Shown here piece after piece: positions 38,001 to 46,721 of a stretch of 64,000 nucleotides of DNA. The notes under the pieces are model-generated. The model worked only from the letters and a program-made list of their open reading frames with translations, was not told where the DNA came from and did not search any database. This stretch comes from Patagioenas fasciata (lineage: Eukaryota > Chordata > Aves > Columbiformes > Columbidae), in NCBI RefSeq assembly GCF_037038585.1, contig NC_092523.1:43241001-43305000 (forward strand), written 5' to 3'. Position numbers and translations under genes: made by a program. The first letter of the stretch is position 1, and every line of letters starts with the position of its first letter.

Positions 38001-41000
38001 TCATGGTATACATCATCCTGTTGCATTCTTTGTGACTTTTTTTGCGTAAGAATATAGTCCAGTTATGTAGAAGAGGAAATAGTTGTATTGAGAATTAACT
38101 TTTACGTGGCTTTTCTGGCACTGTTTTAGTGCAGTGTTTTTGAGATTGTTACTCTGTACATACTGTAGAGATACATCAGTAAGCAGCAGAGCCCTTCCTT
38201 TCAGACTTGGGAAGGAAGGGTGGGAACAAACCCTGCCTCTTAAAGTCATAGGAGTGATGTGTTTTTGGAGAACTAGTTGTGATAACAGATTTATTTCCTA
38301 ATTCTAAATGTAAGCTTGGATTGAAAAGGTAGCAAAACCTTGTGTAACAGGAACAAAATGTTTCAGTGACATTGAATCTATTGTAAATGACAACATTTTC
38401 CAAAACTGAGAATTCCTTTGGAGTAACATTACTATTGCAAGTTTGATGGGAACAGTATTATTAAATATATACAACAGAAAATTCTCATTTAGTGACAATT
38501 TTAGACTAGAGATATTTTTAAATGTAGTTTAACTGTGCTGAGTTATGTATTGGTTACCAAGTTAATTTGAACTTACTTAAAAAATCCATATTTACTTCAG
38601 ATACTCTGCAGTTTGCCCTTCAAAAGCTTGTCTTTGGCAATAACTAGCCAGCTCCCTCAGAGATTCTCAGTTTTTTCTAACATCTAGGCAATCAAAAATT
38701 TGTGCTCAGTACTTGAATGTTGCCAGTTCTAGGAAAATAATTTGTCTTATGAGATATTTGTGGAGTGTTAAGTTTTTGATTGTGTTGAGAAACCAGCTGA
38801 ACGATGGCTCTTTGAATGCAGAATAGGGAAGTGTGGCTTTAATATTCTTCTAAGCTGACTGCAAGATGGACCGTTTTCTAAATTGTTTTCTAAATAATTA
38901 TTTATTGCTAGAACTGAAGTTCTCTGTGTACTCTTTCTATGGCTTTTTTTTCTCTTTTGTTGGTATTGTTTTGTTTTATTTTGTTTTTTTACCAGGCTTT
39001 GGATTTCAGTGATGATGAAAAAGAGAGAGAGGCAAAACAGAAGAAAAAGAAGCTTCAAAGCCAAGGCAGGAAGAAACTCAGATCAGAAACAAATGCTTCA
39101 AGTGAGTAAATACTATAGGAGAACAATGCTTTTATCTGTTAACTTGAATTTGAAATGCACAATGATATGTATCTTAATGATTGGACTTTCATACAGTTAA
39201 TCAGTGTTTCTGTGCTATTCAAAGTTATATTTGTGAATTTCTGGCTATACTCCTGAATTGTTTTACAAGGAAAATGAAGGTTTTTTCCATTAAATTGTGA
39301 AAAGGAAGTAGTATTAGGAGCAGGACAGTTGTCAGAGGAGATTCAAAGGCTGTTATGACAGTGTCAGCTGGCACACAGTGAGGATAGAGGACAGATGCCA
39401 CCTTTTGGAGTTTGGAGCTTGCTTATTGCAGAGGTTATTTGGGCCCAAGCTAAGCTTCAGCCTCTGATTGCAGGTAGAAGACACAGGAAGTCCATGTACG
39501 TTTTCTGGAAACCCATTTTTTTGACAAACGGGGAGAAGACAAGTCTTAGATGGGGAATCTATTCTACTATCTGAAAAGGAAGCTCTGCCTCACCCATGTC
39601 ATATAAATGCTCCTTTAAAACGTCTGGTACTTGTGTAGTCCACTGAGAACCTCTTTGCTTACCTAACACAGTCATTAAATAAACCTATAGTAGTTTAATA
39701 AGCTATGTATAGGCTTGCATAATTTACATAGCCTTCTTTACCTTCTTTCCTCCTGCTGTTGATAGATCCGTTGCAGGTGTATGCTTGCAGCTGTGCTCGG
39801 TTTGCAGTAACTAAATTTTTTTATCTGTCTTGTGCCTCTCTACTGACAAAACTTTTTGCATTTTGGTTAAAATAATTTAAATCACATCCCTCTTTCTCTG
39901 TTCTCGTTGGTCTGGTATTGTTGGATGCTTTTTGCACCACTCTCTTTAAAACTACTGACTCATCCCCTCTCCTTTTCCTCTTAATCTGCTGCTTACGTAT
40001 CAGGTTGCTTAATCTGTCTGCAGCACAGTTGTTTCCTCCCATTGGTTTTCTTGGACTGACTCCTTCTGTGAGTTTGCTGTTCTTTCTTTGTAAAGCTGCT
40101 AAACATGGCACTCCAGTGAAGCCCTTTTCTCTTGATCTGGGCAATCAGTAACTGTCCTGTTAACCATTTTGTTCTGTGTACAGTACATTCCTCACTTGTA
40201 CCTTTTAAATAAAGCTGTGACCTTTCTTTGACTGACTTTTGTTCTATGGTTTTGATAGTTCTCCCTTGTGGGAAGGATCTGAATCATGCCATACTTTCCT
40301 TTCGTTGCTGATGCTTATTTTCCTCACCTCGTTTCTGCTTATCTAGCATATGGCATGTTTTCCACCATATCCTTATTCTGCCAGCATATCACACACCTGC
40401 CTTTGCCTAGGGCTTGCTGAGGCTGTTACTGAACTATGTTTCATAACTGAGAACACAACGGGGGGAACTGTCTCAAGCTGTTAGGGGAGTATGGGTTACA
40501 ATTTGCTGTGTTTTTCAGTAAATAACATGGTATAAATTAGTGTGCAATTTAGTTTGGCTATGGAACTCAGCAACAAAGTTATCTGGCAAATTGACTACAA
40601 ACTCAGTCTCAGCTGGGGTTTTGGTTGCTTCTTTATAAAACTCTAAAATGGGCTCATTATTATAGTCTTTGATAGGAGAAGAAAGAACAAAAATATTCAT
40701 TCAAGTACTTTCACTTCAGTGTTTTGGAGAGGCGGACATGCACCAAAGGCGTCTAAGTCCTAATACCCTTTGAAAATGAGTAGGAAATTTTGGTATCCAA
40801 CTACCTTTCCAGATTTAGCTTTTCAAAGGTGAAAATGCGGCTATATAGTCTAGTGCCAAGGGTTTGGTCCATGTAGGTTCTTAAAATTTCAGTGATTTTA
40901 TGCAATGTTATATCCCTTTTTGCTTCTAGCCCTAAAATCCTTCAGAGATCATGTTTCAAGTTAAGTTCTACAGCCTTTTGTGTATCTTAGCAGCTCTTTG

Positions 41001-42115
41001 GAACACTTTCAGTATTTCAATGCTCTTAGTTTTCTAGCGCTTATCTGATTAATACTTTTATGGTATTTATATAAAGTGGCAGTACACTAGTAATGAACCT
41101 TAAAAATATGCTTACAGTGACCTGTACAGGGAAAAATTAATCTCTGAAAGGTGAGTGCTGAAAGCTAATTGATACAGGCTACCTTTTTCTGATGGAGTAA
41201 GTTAATTTTATTAATTTGAGTCTTACTAATTTGTCCTGTGTCTGTGCTGTTATACCAGCTCAGGTCAGTGAACTGTAATGCAGTACTGATTTATCATTAC
41301 TTTGAAAATGTGTTGTTTTCAAATCTTGTTTTAAACCAAGTCTTCCAAAAGACTTGTGGTTCAAATGTTCCTGTGATTCATTAATACAAATGAAAATACC
41401 TGGAGGGAAAGAAAGTTAAGTTTATTTTTTAATGACTGAATTTGAAACCCTCAGGATCATCCTTTGTATATTACTTTAATATATCAAGATCAGTTACTAA
41501 ACAGTAGGCTTGCTAGTATTTTGTTGTTTATGTATTATTTGCTAGCTTTATTTGTTGATAGGATTACTTTTCAAATTTCCTTGACTTCAGCTGGAAAGAT
41601 TTGTGATGACTAAGTTTCATCTGTCCAAAATAATATTAAAACTCTGTGTGTGTTTTTGGAGTTTTTAAAAAATTATTTTAATATTTTTTCTTTAAGGTGA
41701 GAATAAGGGACTTCATCAGTCAATGCAACAGCCTGCTTCAAGTTATTCAAGGGGGTACCATGGCAGAGGGTTCTCCAGGGATCCTTTTTTTCCTCCATCA
41801 GGCCCTCCAGGTTTTTTGAGACCACAGGGAAAACCACCACAGGTGTACTCTTCAGACAACAGAATACATCAGGAATCTCCAGTGTTTCCACAGCCTCATA
41901 GAAAAGAAAATCCAATGATGCAACAGTATCCCTTTCCTCCTCCAGTTTTTGATTCTGTTAATGATGTGCATCAATTCTACCTTCCACCTTCAAATCTGAA
42001 TATGGTTTGGGCAGGCCCAAACATGTACAACTCATCGTACCCATTCTTACCACCTCCACCGCCACCGCCTCCACCTCCTCCAGATAGCCATCCTTCTCAG
42101 TTCAGGCCTTACTAG
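19460..42115 (+). CDS. NAF1: NAF1, H/ACA ribonucleoprotein assembly factor (8 coding exons, 547 aa)
   Basis: Spliced CDS: 19460-20049, 22319-22457, 25923-26016, 29472-29554, 30567-30727, 34524-34575, 38996-39101, 41697-42115. The total is 1644 nt including the stop. All introns are GT-AG and all phases close. NAF1 binds dyskerin through its Gar1/Naf1 domain, stabilises immature H/ACA snoRNA, scaRNA and telomerase RNA particles in the nucleus, and is later exchanged for GAR1. Residues 1-190 are acidic and repetitive, 191-220 Ser/Asp-rich. Residues 244-356 form the Gar1/Naf1 core, including FGPV at 307-310. Residues 357-380 (SDASWKNDQEPPPE, ALDFSDDEKE) are highly conserved, 387-402 are basic and NLS-like, and 409-547 are Pro-rich with an 11-proline run at 527-537. 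The start codon is the first in-frame ATG and has a strong context (G at -3 and +4). Human NAF1 is, as I recall, 494 aa; the excess is in the N-terminal repeats. Confidence 0.95.
19535..19921 (+). repeat. Coding minisatellite: eleven 36-bp units in NAF1 exon 1
   Basis: Residues 26-154 divide into 12-residue units with consensus G-E-E-Q-A-A-S-T-E-G-A-P. Units begin at residues 26, 38, 50, 62, 71, 83, 95, 107, 119, 131 and 143. Unit 4 is 9 residues long because three residues are missing. At DNA level this is a degenerate 36-bp minisatellite in which every length change is a multiple of three. The segment is acidic and probably disordered. I know of no matching repeat in mammalian NAF1. Confidence 0.9.
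20050..22318 (+). other. NAF1: NAF1 intron 1
   Basis: Donor GTGGGT, acceptor TTGTTCAG. The first ~120 bp belong to the CpG island. A run of 20 A lies at 20439-20458. No CR1 copy, snoRNA or additional exon is recognisable. Confidence 0.85.
20439..20458. repeat. A20 homopolymer in NAF1 intron 1
   Basis: Twenty consecutive A. No retrocopy body is seen before it. Confidence 0.9.
22319..22457 (+). CDS. NAF1: NAF1 coding exon 2 (residues 197-243)
   Basis: Acceptor TTGTTCAG|TGAT, donor GAT|GTAAGT. It continues the Ser/Asp run begun in exon 1 (DTDSDSSSSTSSSPCSPS), which has many acidophilic (CK2-type) phosphorylation contexts, and ends in KTKDELPID. The exon is 139 nt and ends in phase 0. Confidence 0.93.
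22458..25922 (+). other. NAF1: NAF1 intron 2
   Basis: Donor GTAAGT, acceptor GTATTTTCAG. It contains one CR1 fragment (24293-24728, sense orientation). A short open frame at 23194-23418 was tested as an exon and rejected. Confidence 0.85.
24293..24728 (+). mobile_element. CR1 LINE 3' fragment in NAF1 intron 2
   Basis: Begins with a GGAGCAAGTCTAGAGGAGGG-type block, runs through the RT C-terminal coding relic (GAACTGGAGTTCTTCAGCCT, then GAGGATGGTGAAGCACTGGA) and the 3' UTR, and ends with CATTCTATGATCTT, the characteristic CR1 terminal repeat. Internal deletions and stop codons make it non-functional. It is in the sense orientation within the host intron. Confidence 0.93.
25923..26016 (+). CDS. 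NAF1: NAF1 coding exon 3 (residues 244-274 and one base)
   Basis: Acceptor TTTTCAG|GAACTG, donor CTAG|GTAGGC. It encodes the start of the Gar1/Naf1 domain (ELPPVEDLAIILPDNVELK, then GTVSSIIENL), the first strands of the six-stranded barrel that contacts dyskerin. Phase 1 at the end makes Val275 with the next exon. Confidence 0.95.
26017..29471 (+). other. NAF1: NAF1 intron 3
   Basis: Donor GTAGGC, acceptor TTCCATTTCAG. Mostly AT-rich unique DNA. It contains a telomere-like G-rich motif at 28081-28102. Confidence 0.85.
28081..28102 (+). other. Telomere-like G-quadruplex motif in NAF1 intron 3
   Basis: GGGTGGGTTGGGTTAGGG at 28081-28098 has four G3 tracts with loops of 1, 2 and 3 bases, followed by TTGG. 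It includes a TTGGGTTAGGGTT core (28088-28100) that resembles the vertebrate telomere repeat TTAGGG. It lies on the sense strand and would therefore be present in the pre-mRNA. Whether it folds or acts is not known. Confidence 0.75.
29472..29554 (+). CDS. NAF1: NAF1 coding exon 4 (residues 275-302)
   Basis: Acceptor CATTTCAG|TAATAA, donor AAG|GTGTGT. It encodes VIIESMRGLPPINEDSII, followed by the FKEDRQAAGK segment that leads into the conserved G-K-I-F-E motif of the Gar1/Naf1 barrel. It is 83 nt and ends in phase 0. Confidence 0.95.
29555..30566 (+). other. NAF1: NAF1 intron 4
   Basis: The shortest intron, 1012 bp. Donor GTGTGT, acceptor TTTGTTTTTCAG. No repeat or RNA gene is recognised. 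Confidence 0.85.
30567..30727 (+). CDS. NAF1: NAF1 coding exon 5 (residues 303-355 and two bases)
   Basis: Acceptor TTTTTCAG|ATATTT, donor AAACA|GTGAGT. It holds the hallmark of the domain, IFEVFGPVLHPFYVLRF (303-319), followed by SSEHIIAKG and the TMYFAP-like DSMYFAPSVEDFTQYIF. This is the strongest family evidence in the window. Reading through the donor would give an immediate TGA, so splicing is required. Confidence 0.97.
30728..34523 (+). other. NAF1: NAF1 intron 5
   Basis: Donor GTGAGT, acceptor TTCTCTTTTAG. It contains a C/A-rich patch (31067-31097) and a T16 run followed by CTGCAG (31834-31855), which looks like a strong but probably unused splice acceptor. No CR1 or RNA gene is recognised. 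Confidence 0.8.
34524..34575 (+). CDS. NAF1: NAF1 coding exon 6 (residues 356-373)
   Basis: Acceptor TCTTTTAG|GGAAAA, donor GAG|GTAACT. This 52-nt micro-exon encodes EKGSDASWKNDQEPPPE, which is nearly invariant in vertebrate NAF1 and confirms the phase across the long introns on either side. Confidence 0.95.
34576..38995 (+). other. NAF1: NAF1 intron 6
   Basis: The longest intron, 4420 bp. Donor GTAACT, acceptor GTTTTTTTACCAG. It contains a minus-strand CR1 copy (35610-36700). Confidence 0.85.
35610..36700 (-). mobile_element. CR1 LINE, 5'-truncated, in NAF1 intron 6 (antisense)
   Basis: On the minus strand it carries the end of the RT region: the relic of the FADDTKL block lies near 36450 (ATCATCAGCAAATTTGC on the + strand), followed by thumb relics in 35943-36146 (TLVWPHLQHCMQLWCSQFKK, RKATKLVKG). 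The 3' UTR lies at the left (TTGGAAGAGATCTGCAATGA, then TCCAACTGCCTGACTACTTC). There are many frameshifts and stops. The 3' terminal octamer repeat is worn away, so the left edge is approximate. Confidence 0.92.
38996..39101 (+). CDS. NAF1: NAF1 coding exon 7 (residues 374-408 and one base)
   Basis: Acceptor TTTTACCAG|GCTTTG, donor TCAA|GTGAGT. It encodes ALDFSDDEKEREAKQ followed by a lysine-rich stretch and GRKKLRSETNAS. Residues 387-402 form a basic, possibly bipartite nuclear localisation signal. Retention of the next intron would add only Ser-Glu before a TAA, because the intron starts GTGAGTAA. Confidence 0.93.
39102..41696 (+). other. NAF1: NAF1 intron 7, with a possible alternative terminal exon
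   Basis: Donor GTGAGT, acceptor TTTCTTTAAG. 39731-40260 is pyrimidine-rich on the + strand. It contains a good acceptor-like sequence ending at 39765 and an AATAAA at 40208-40213 followed by T/G-rich sequence. Confidence 0.8.
40208..40213 (+). terminator. Candidate intronic poly(A) signal AATAAA
   Basis: TTTTAAATAAAGCTGTGACC is followed by a T/G-rich stretch (about 40222-40260), a typical cleavage and polyadenylation arrangement. Use is not demonstrated. Confidence 0.35.
41697..42115 (+). CDS. NAF1: NAF1 coding exon 8, Pro-rich C-terminus and stop (residues 409-547)
   Basis: Acceptor TTCTTTAAG|GTGAGA, phase 1 joined to give Ser409. The exon encodes SRGYHGRGFSRDPFF, many PP-containing segments (QQYPFPPPVFD and similar), and an 11-proline run at 42050-42082, then DSHPSQFRPY and TAG. 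The Pro/Tyr/Asn-rich tail ending in a poly-Pro run and PY is typical of vertebrate NAF1. The poly-Pro codons are mixed CCA, CCT and CCG. Confidence 0.95.
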
Positions 42116-42430
42116 GTTTCCATAGATATTCACACAGAGCATTGCAGTTTAGAGGAAGAACAGTCTGCCAAGACCATATTACCTTATTTTGGAGATGTCA
42201 TTTTTCTGCAGCAGGAGAACAAATGCAGGATTTGATGCTTTGTGGGACATCCATAGGAAACTATTTTTTTGTGTATGTTTGGAGTTTCAAAAAAGAAAAC
42301 TATTATAAAAATATTAAATAATGGTTTATTTTTATAATATCTACTAGTTTGGGATGATAAAAACTTTTTGGAGACTGGTATGTATTGGTGGAAATTATTT
42401 TGTAATAAATTTAAGAGTTTATATAATTAC
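42116..42430 (+). other. NAF1: Proximal NAF1 3' UTR (presumed)
   Basis: Non-coding AT-rich sequence directly after the stop codon, up to the first AATAAA. Its end is inferred from the signal only. Confidence 0.5.
42404..42409 (+). terminator. NAF1: Candidate proximal NAF1 poly(A) signal AATAAA
   Basis: TTTGTAATAAATTTAAG lies 289 nt after the stop codon, with G/T-rich sequence at about 42461-42495. It is the first canonical hexamer after the CDS. Confidence 0.45.
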
Positions 42431-45400
42431 TGTCTAATAGTGATGAGGATATGTCACATAGATGGTGTTTTAATGTATTTAGAGTGGTTGTATATTGCTA
42501 TGCAAAACCATTTTTCTCGATTTCTGCAAGTTTTGAAATCTACTTGTGTGGAAACTAAAAATCTGATAACTATTTTTTTGGCTAGCTTTGCCACTATGTA
42601 TATAATGTATAAACTCAGTCAATACTTAATATTTCATTAATTTCTTGTTAACTAAAAGACTGGGACTGGATTATCATTTTTTAAATAGCTGGAGTAGCTA
42701 GCTCAGAACTTGGACCAGCAGCTGAATTACTCTGTCAGATGTAGTGTCCTACAATAGCTGTAGAAAATCAATGTATTGATAAGATGTTTTGCAATTATTT
42801 TATTATGTAGAACTCCATGGTATGGGGAAGTTAAATAGCAGCATAACTTCTCTAACTTGTCCTTGCTCTTAGTGCGAAAATGACCATAGATAAATACAGC
42901 AAATAGTCAACCTTTCTAGGAATAAGTCATCAGACCTGTCAGGTAGAGAAAGTATGCCATTTCAGAATTCCCTTTAAATTTGTGTCAAAAATGCAGGTAG
43001 TACTAGAAAGCTGTTTGATTGTCTTTACAGTCAAAATTGTCTCTTCTGAAATTATGAGATTCATCAGCTCTCACAGCTTGTTTCTAGGAGGGGGTTGGAA
43101 TTGTCAACCAAAGACAACCTGAAACAACTCCCACCTGTCTAAAGGATCAGTCCTACAACTGCACTTCCATAATCTCCGTGGAAGTGGCTCTGACCTAGCT
43201 AGAATGGAAACCCTTACACTGCATGAAGATTTTAAAAAGGAAAAAAAAATAGTGGGACACAGGCATCTTAAAGATGTTGTTTTTTTCCTCTAAGGAAGCA
43301 TTACCAGTTGTAATGGTTCTTGAATTTTTAATCAACAATACCATCATTCTGAACCATTGAACAGAACTGATAGAAGTGTGCAGTATGTATTTCTATTCTC
43401 AAACTCATTTTGACGTTGTTACTTTGCATATGTATTTAAAGGCTAATTAAGCTCTGCAGGTGTTGCTTGGACTTCTAATTCCAAATAACTTAAGAATGAA
43501 GAAAAAATTCAATGCACAGAGGGAGGGAACATCTTGTCAAGATGCTGCTACTGTGAGTTAAATTTTATTATACAGATTTCTGTAATGCACTTAAATAGTT
43601 ATTCTCTAGAACTACTATTTCTTAGTTGTGAAACTGAGACGGTTGTATAGATCTCACATTTTATGGCAAACAGGTACAGTGGCAACAAACTGTTTCAGAA
43701 CAACAACGTTCCAGATATTAATGTTTAACTCAGTTCTTGCAGACTTTTTTTTTTGCTAGTAAAAAGAATGTCCAATTCTAGCCTGTTTCTAATACTTCTG
43801 TTTTGGGGGAAAGGAGAAAGGGTTGAATTCCTGGCTGTTGAAACTGTAGCCCAGCTACTATGATTGCTAGTGATGGGTCACAGGCAAGAGTAAGCTCAGT
43901 ACAGCCTGGTGACTGAGGCTTGGCAGGTTTGGTTTGAGCTGCTCTTGACGCACCTGGCACTTGCTTTTTACTTGGTTTAGCTATTACAACAATTTGTTAA
44001 TGACTGGGTGAGTATAATCAATTTGTTTCACATGCACATTTTTTCTATAGTATGCACGTAGGTTTTTACATAGATGGCAGTGACAAGTTGTTATTCTGTG
44101 TAGAATGGGGTATTTATGACTTTAATGGGTTGAGACAGTGTGGAGAGCTGACATTATAGAAGCAGCCTTGAGTGGCTGGGCAGGATGCAGTGCAGGGGAA
44201 TACTTGAGGTGTGAAGAGATGGGGCAAGGCTGGCACTGGAAATCTATGGGTTTGCAAACTACTCCCCAGGGGTCAGTTGAAAAAATGCAATCCTGGCTCT
44301 AGACAAACTTGTTTTGAGCATAATGCAAAGAAAGAGTATATAATACATATAAAATGCACCATATGCAGTAAAATCAGATGTTGTTGTGAACATGCAGAGA
44401 AATGAAGAACAGGCAAGATGTTCCAAGTGTGTTAACAGATTAAAGTGACACTGAGTCAATTGTAGATAAAGGAGGAAGAAACTGTCAACCTCATACTTGG
44501 ACTTGGGACGCTGATGACTTGCTGTATGTCCCTGGGACAAAGGAATGCTGTCAGCCTTGAAATCCAAAGGGCCAGCTGAAGGGAGAGCATATAACACCGT
44601 GAAAAGGAGTGAAGTAATAGGAAGTGTAGTGTAAGTACTATAATTCTAGCTGTTAACTGCTATTGACACCTTTTCTTATGTAATGTTCACTTTTTTCCCC
44701 TGCAATATCTGGATCTGGACTAATAATAATTCTTTGCTTAGTCTGTTAAGATTTACATTAAACTGAAATCTATCCTTTTCTCATAGCATTTTGCATGTAA
44801 CAAAGCCCAATATAAAATTAGGTTACAGAATGGAGTTTGGTAGAAATTTATTATGGTCTAAGCTATTTTATTAATTAATGCTTGGTAGTTAACTTTGATT
44901 TTGTGTGCACTTGCTTGGTTTTTTTATGTCAAAACACATTTTACAAGAATTCTGCATTTAGTGAGTACAGGTCACGCTTGCAGAACTTTTATTGGAATCG
45001 ACTTTAGTTGTTAATTTTAAAAATATTTGAGAGCTAGGTATGATTACTGAGTTTGAAACACTTGGAGGATTGATTTCCTTGCCCCAAAATAGCGTGACAC
45101 ATACAACCTCACGCTGAAGAATAAGCATTGCCATAGATTGTTACTGTAGCACCATCTTAATTTGAAAAGAGCTACTGTAACTGTCCTTTTTATAGGGAAA
45201 AAAAATCTTGAATGCAGGCATCGTTGATTCTTGTGTTTCCTTGTATAGCTGTTTGTAGTCAATAGTTTTGCACAGATACTGTCAGACCCTGGTTTAGTGT
45301 GCACAGACACTTGTTACTGAGAATGCGGTATAAATTTGCTGTCATTTGGGGAGATTAGAGCCTGAGGTGTTTTTGTAAATTCAGCTGCTTGGGGAAAGAA

Positions 45401-46715
45401 CATAAAACTTGGTACACTTGATAGAAAAATGAATATTGCGGAAACACTTCTTGTGTATCTTCAGCTCTTTGAAAAATGTTCCTTTCTGTTCAGTGACCTG
45501 TGAAGCTACAACTGTTAAGCTTGGGGAGACTGGCCTGACAATTTTAGTGGCAAGAATAGCTGGTTTTGTTTGGTCCCAGCTGTTTTTATGTCAAGCTGTT
45601 TTATAGATATATTTGTTACCACATTACTGTTTTACATCAAACACATTACTACATTAAAGTGTCACAGCAATATGCTGTAATAGGATTACAGTAACTCATC
45701 TGCTGAACTGCACTCTATTGTCTCTGGGACATTAGTTCAGTCACAGACACAACAGGGACAGATCCTTGGCAAACGAAGCACTTCAAGACATCTTCCCTTT
45801 TCTGTGCTGCTGGAAATTGAACAGTAATGCACACCAGCTCAGTTCTTCATCACTACTACTTAGGAGCAGGCTGAACTTTTAAATCTGGAATAATTTGGTG
45901 TGTAATTCACCATCTCTAGAGATAGTCTGAATTAAAAAAGCCAGCCAGCCAGAAAATAGAAGCCATGAACATTGAATTGTGCTGATATCAGCTCCTCAGC
46001 ACCAACACTTTCTCTACAAATCTGCTCCAGCTGGTCCATGCTACTTGCTGACATAGATGTAATTGCGATGTTAAGCATGCACTGCAATAAGCCTTATATT
46101 TTGTGGATACTGCTTGGGCACTGCTGTAGTTGTGTGCTTGTATTAGAAATATTAAAGACAGAAGGGCTTAAAAAAAAAAAAAAATCACTGTTCTTTCTGG
46201 CTCTTGATAGTGTCCAATCCTGAGCCAGTGTAAAATACCAGTAAACACTTATTTACCAGGAATTTCACTATGATTCCCCCCCCCCCCCCCCCCCCGCAAA
46301 ACAAACAAAAACCCAAACAAAGAAACAACCACCCACAACCACCCACACCCCAAAACAAAAAACAAACAAAAAAACACCAAAAACCAAACCAAACAAAAAA
46401 AAAAATCCCAAAAAACAAGAAGCCAAACAACAACAAGAAAACCCTACAAACACACCACACCTTAATTCCAGAATTTGATGTTCTATATGTCCAGTTATCA
46501 TTTAACAATTCTGGTGAGTAGTCACCCTGTCTTGAAAACAAAAAATTTGAAATTACACTGTGGAGTGATATAAGATGAATTGGACTGGAGGAAAAATGCC
46601 ATCATGCCCTATCTTCCCTGTGGAGTTACTTCTTCTGTAACTTGATGTATGTTCCTTCAGCTAACCAATGTAATTTACTACTGATGTCTGAAATACTGTT
46701 GTGTTTTGTTTTCCA
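42431..46715. other. NAF1 3' flank, possibly a long 3' UTR
   Basis: AT-rich sequence without coding exons. A second good hexamer occurs at 46716, so part or all of this may be an extended 3' UTR. No CR1 copy is recognised here. It ends with the C20/A-C tract. Confidence 0.45.
46276..46446. repeat. C20 homopolymer joined to a 150-bp A/C-only tract
   Basis: Twenty C (46276-46295) are followed by A- and C-rich sequence made of CAAA, CCAAA and CCACCCAC-type units, in which G and T are almost absent on the + strand up to 46446. The strand bias is extreme. The open frames read through it on both strands are artefacts of the bias. Confidence 0.9.
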
Positions 46716-46721
46716 AATAAA
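46716..46721 (+). terminator. Candidate distal poly(A) signal AATAAA
   Basis: TTTTCCAAATAAATGTATTTGG is preceded by T-rich sequence, 4.6 kb after the NAF1 stop. It could end a long NAF1 3' UTR or a separate non-coding transcript. Confidence 0.25.

Noticed and set aside
39821-40144. 107-codon basic minus-strand frame in intron 7
   Set aside because: No recognisable domain, no ATG at its start and no promoter; it lies antisense to a pyrimidine-rich stretch.
46185-46541. Open frames rich in Gly, Phe, Val (minus) or Pro, Lys, Asn, Gln (plus)
   Set aside because: They are artefacts of the C20 and A/C-only tract.
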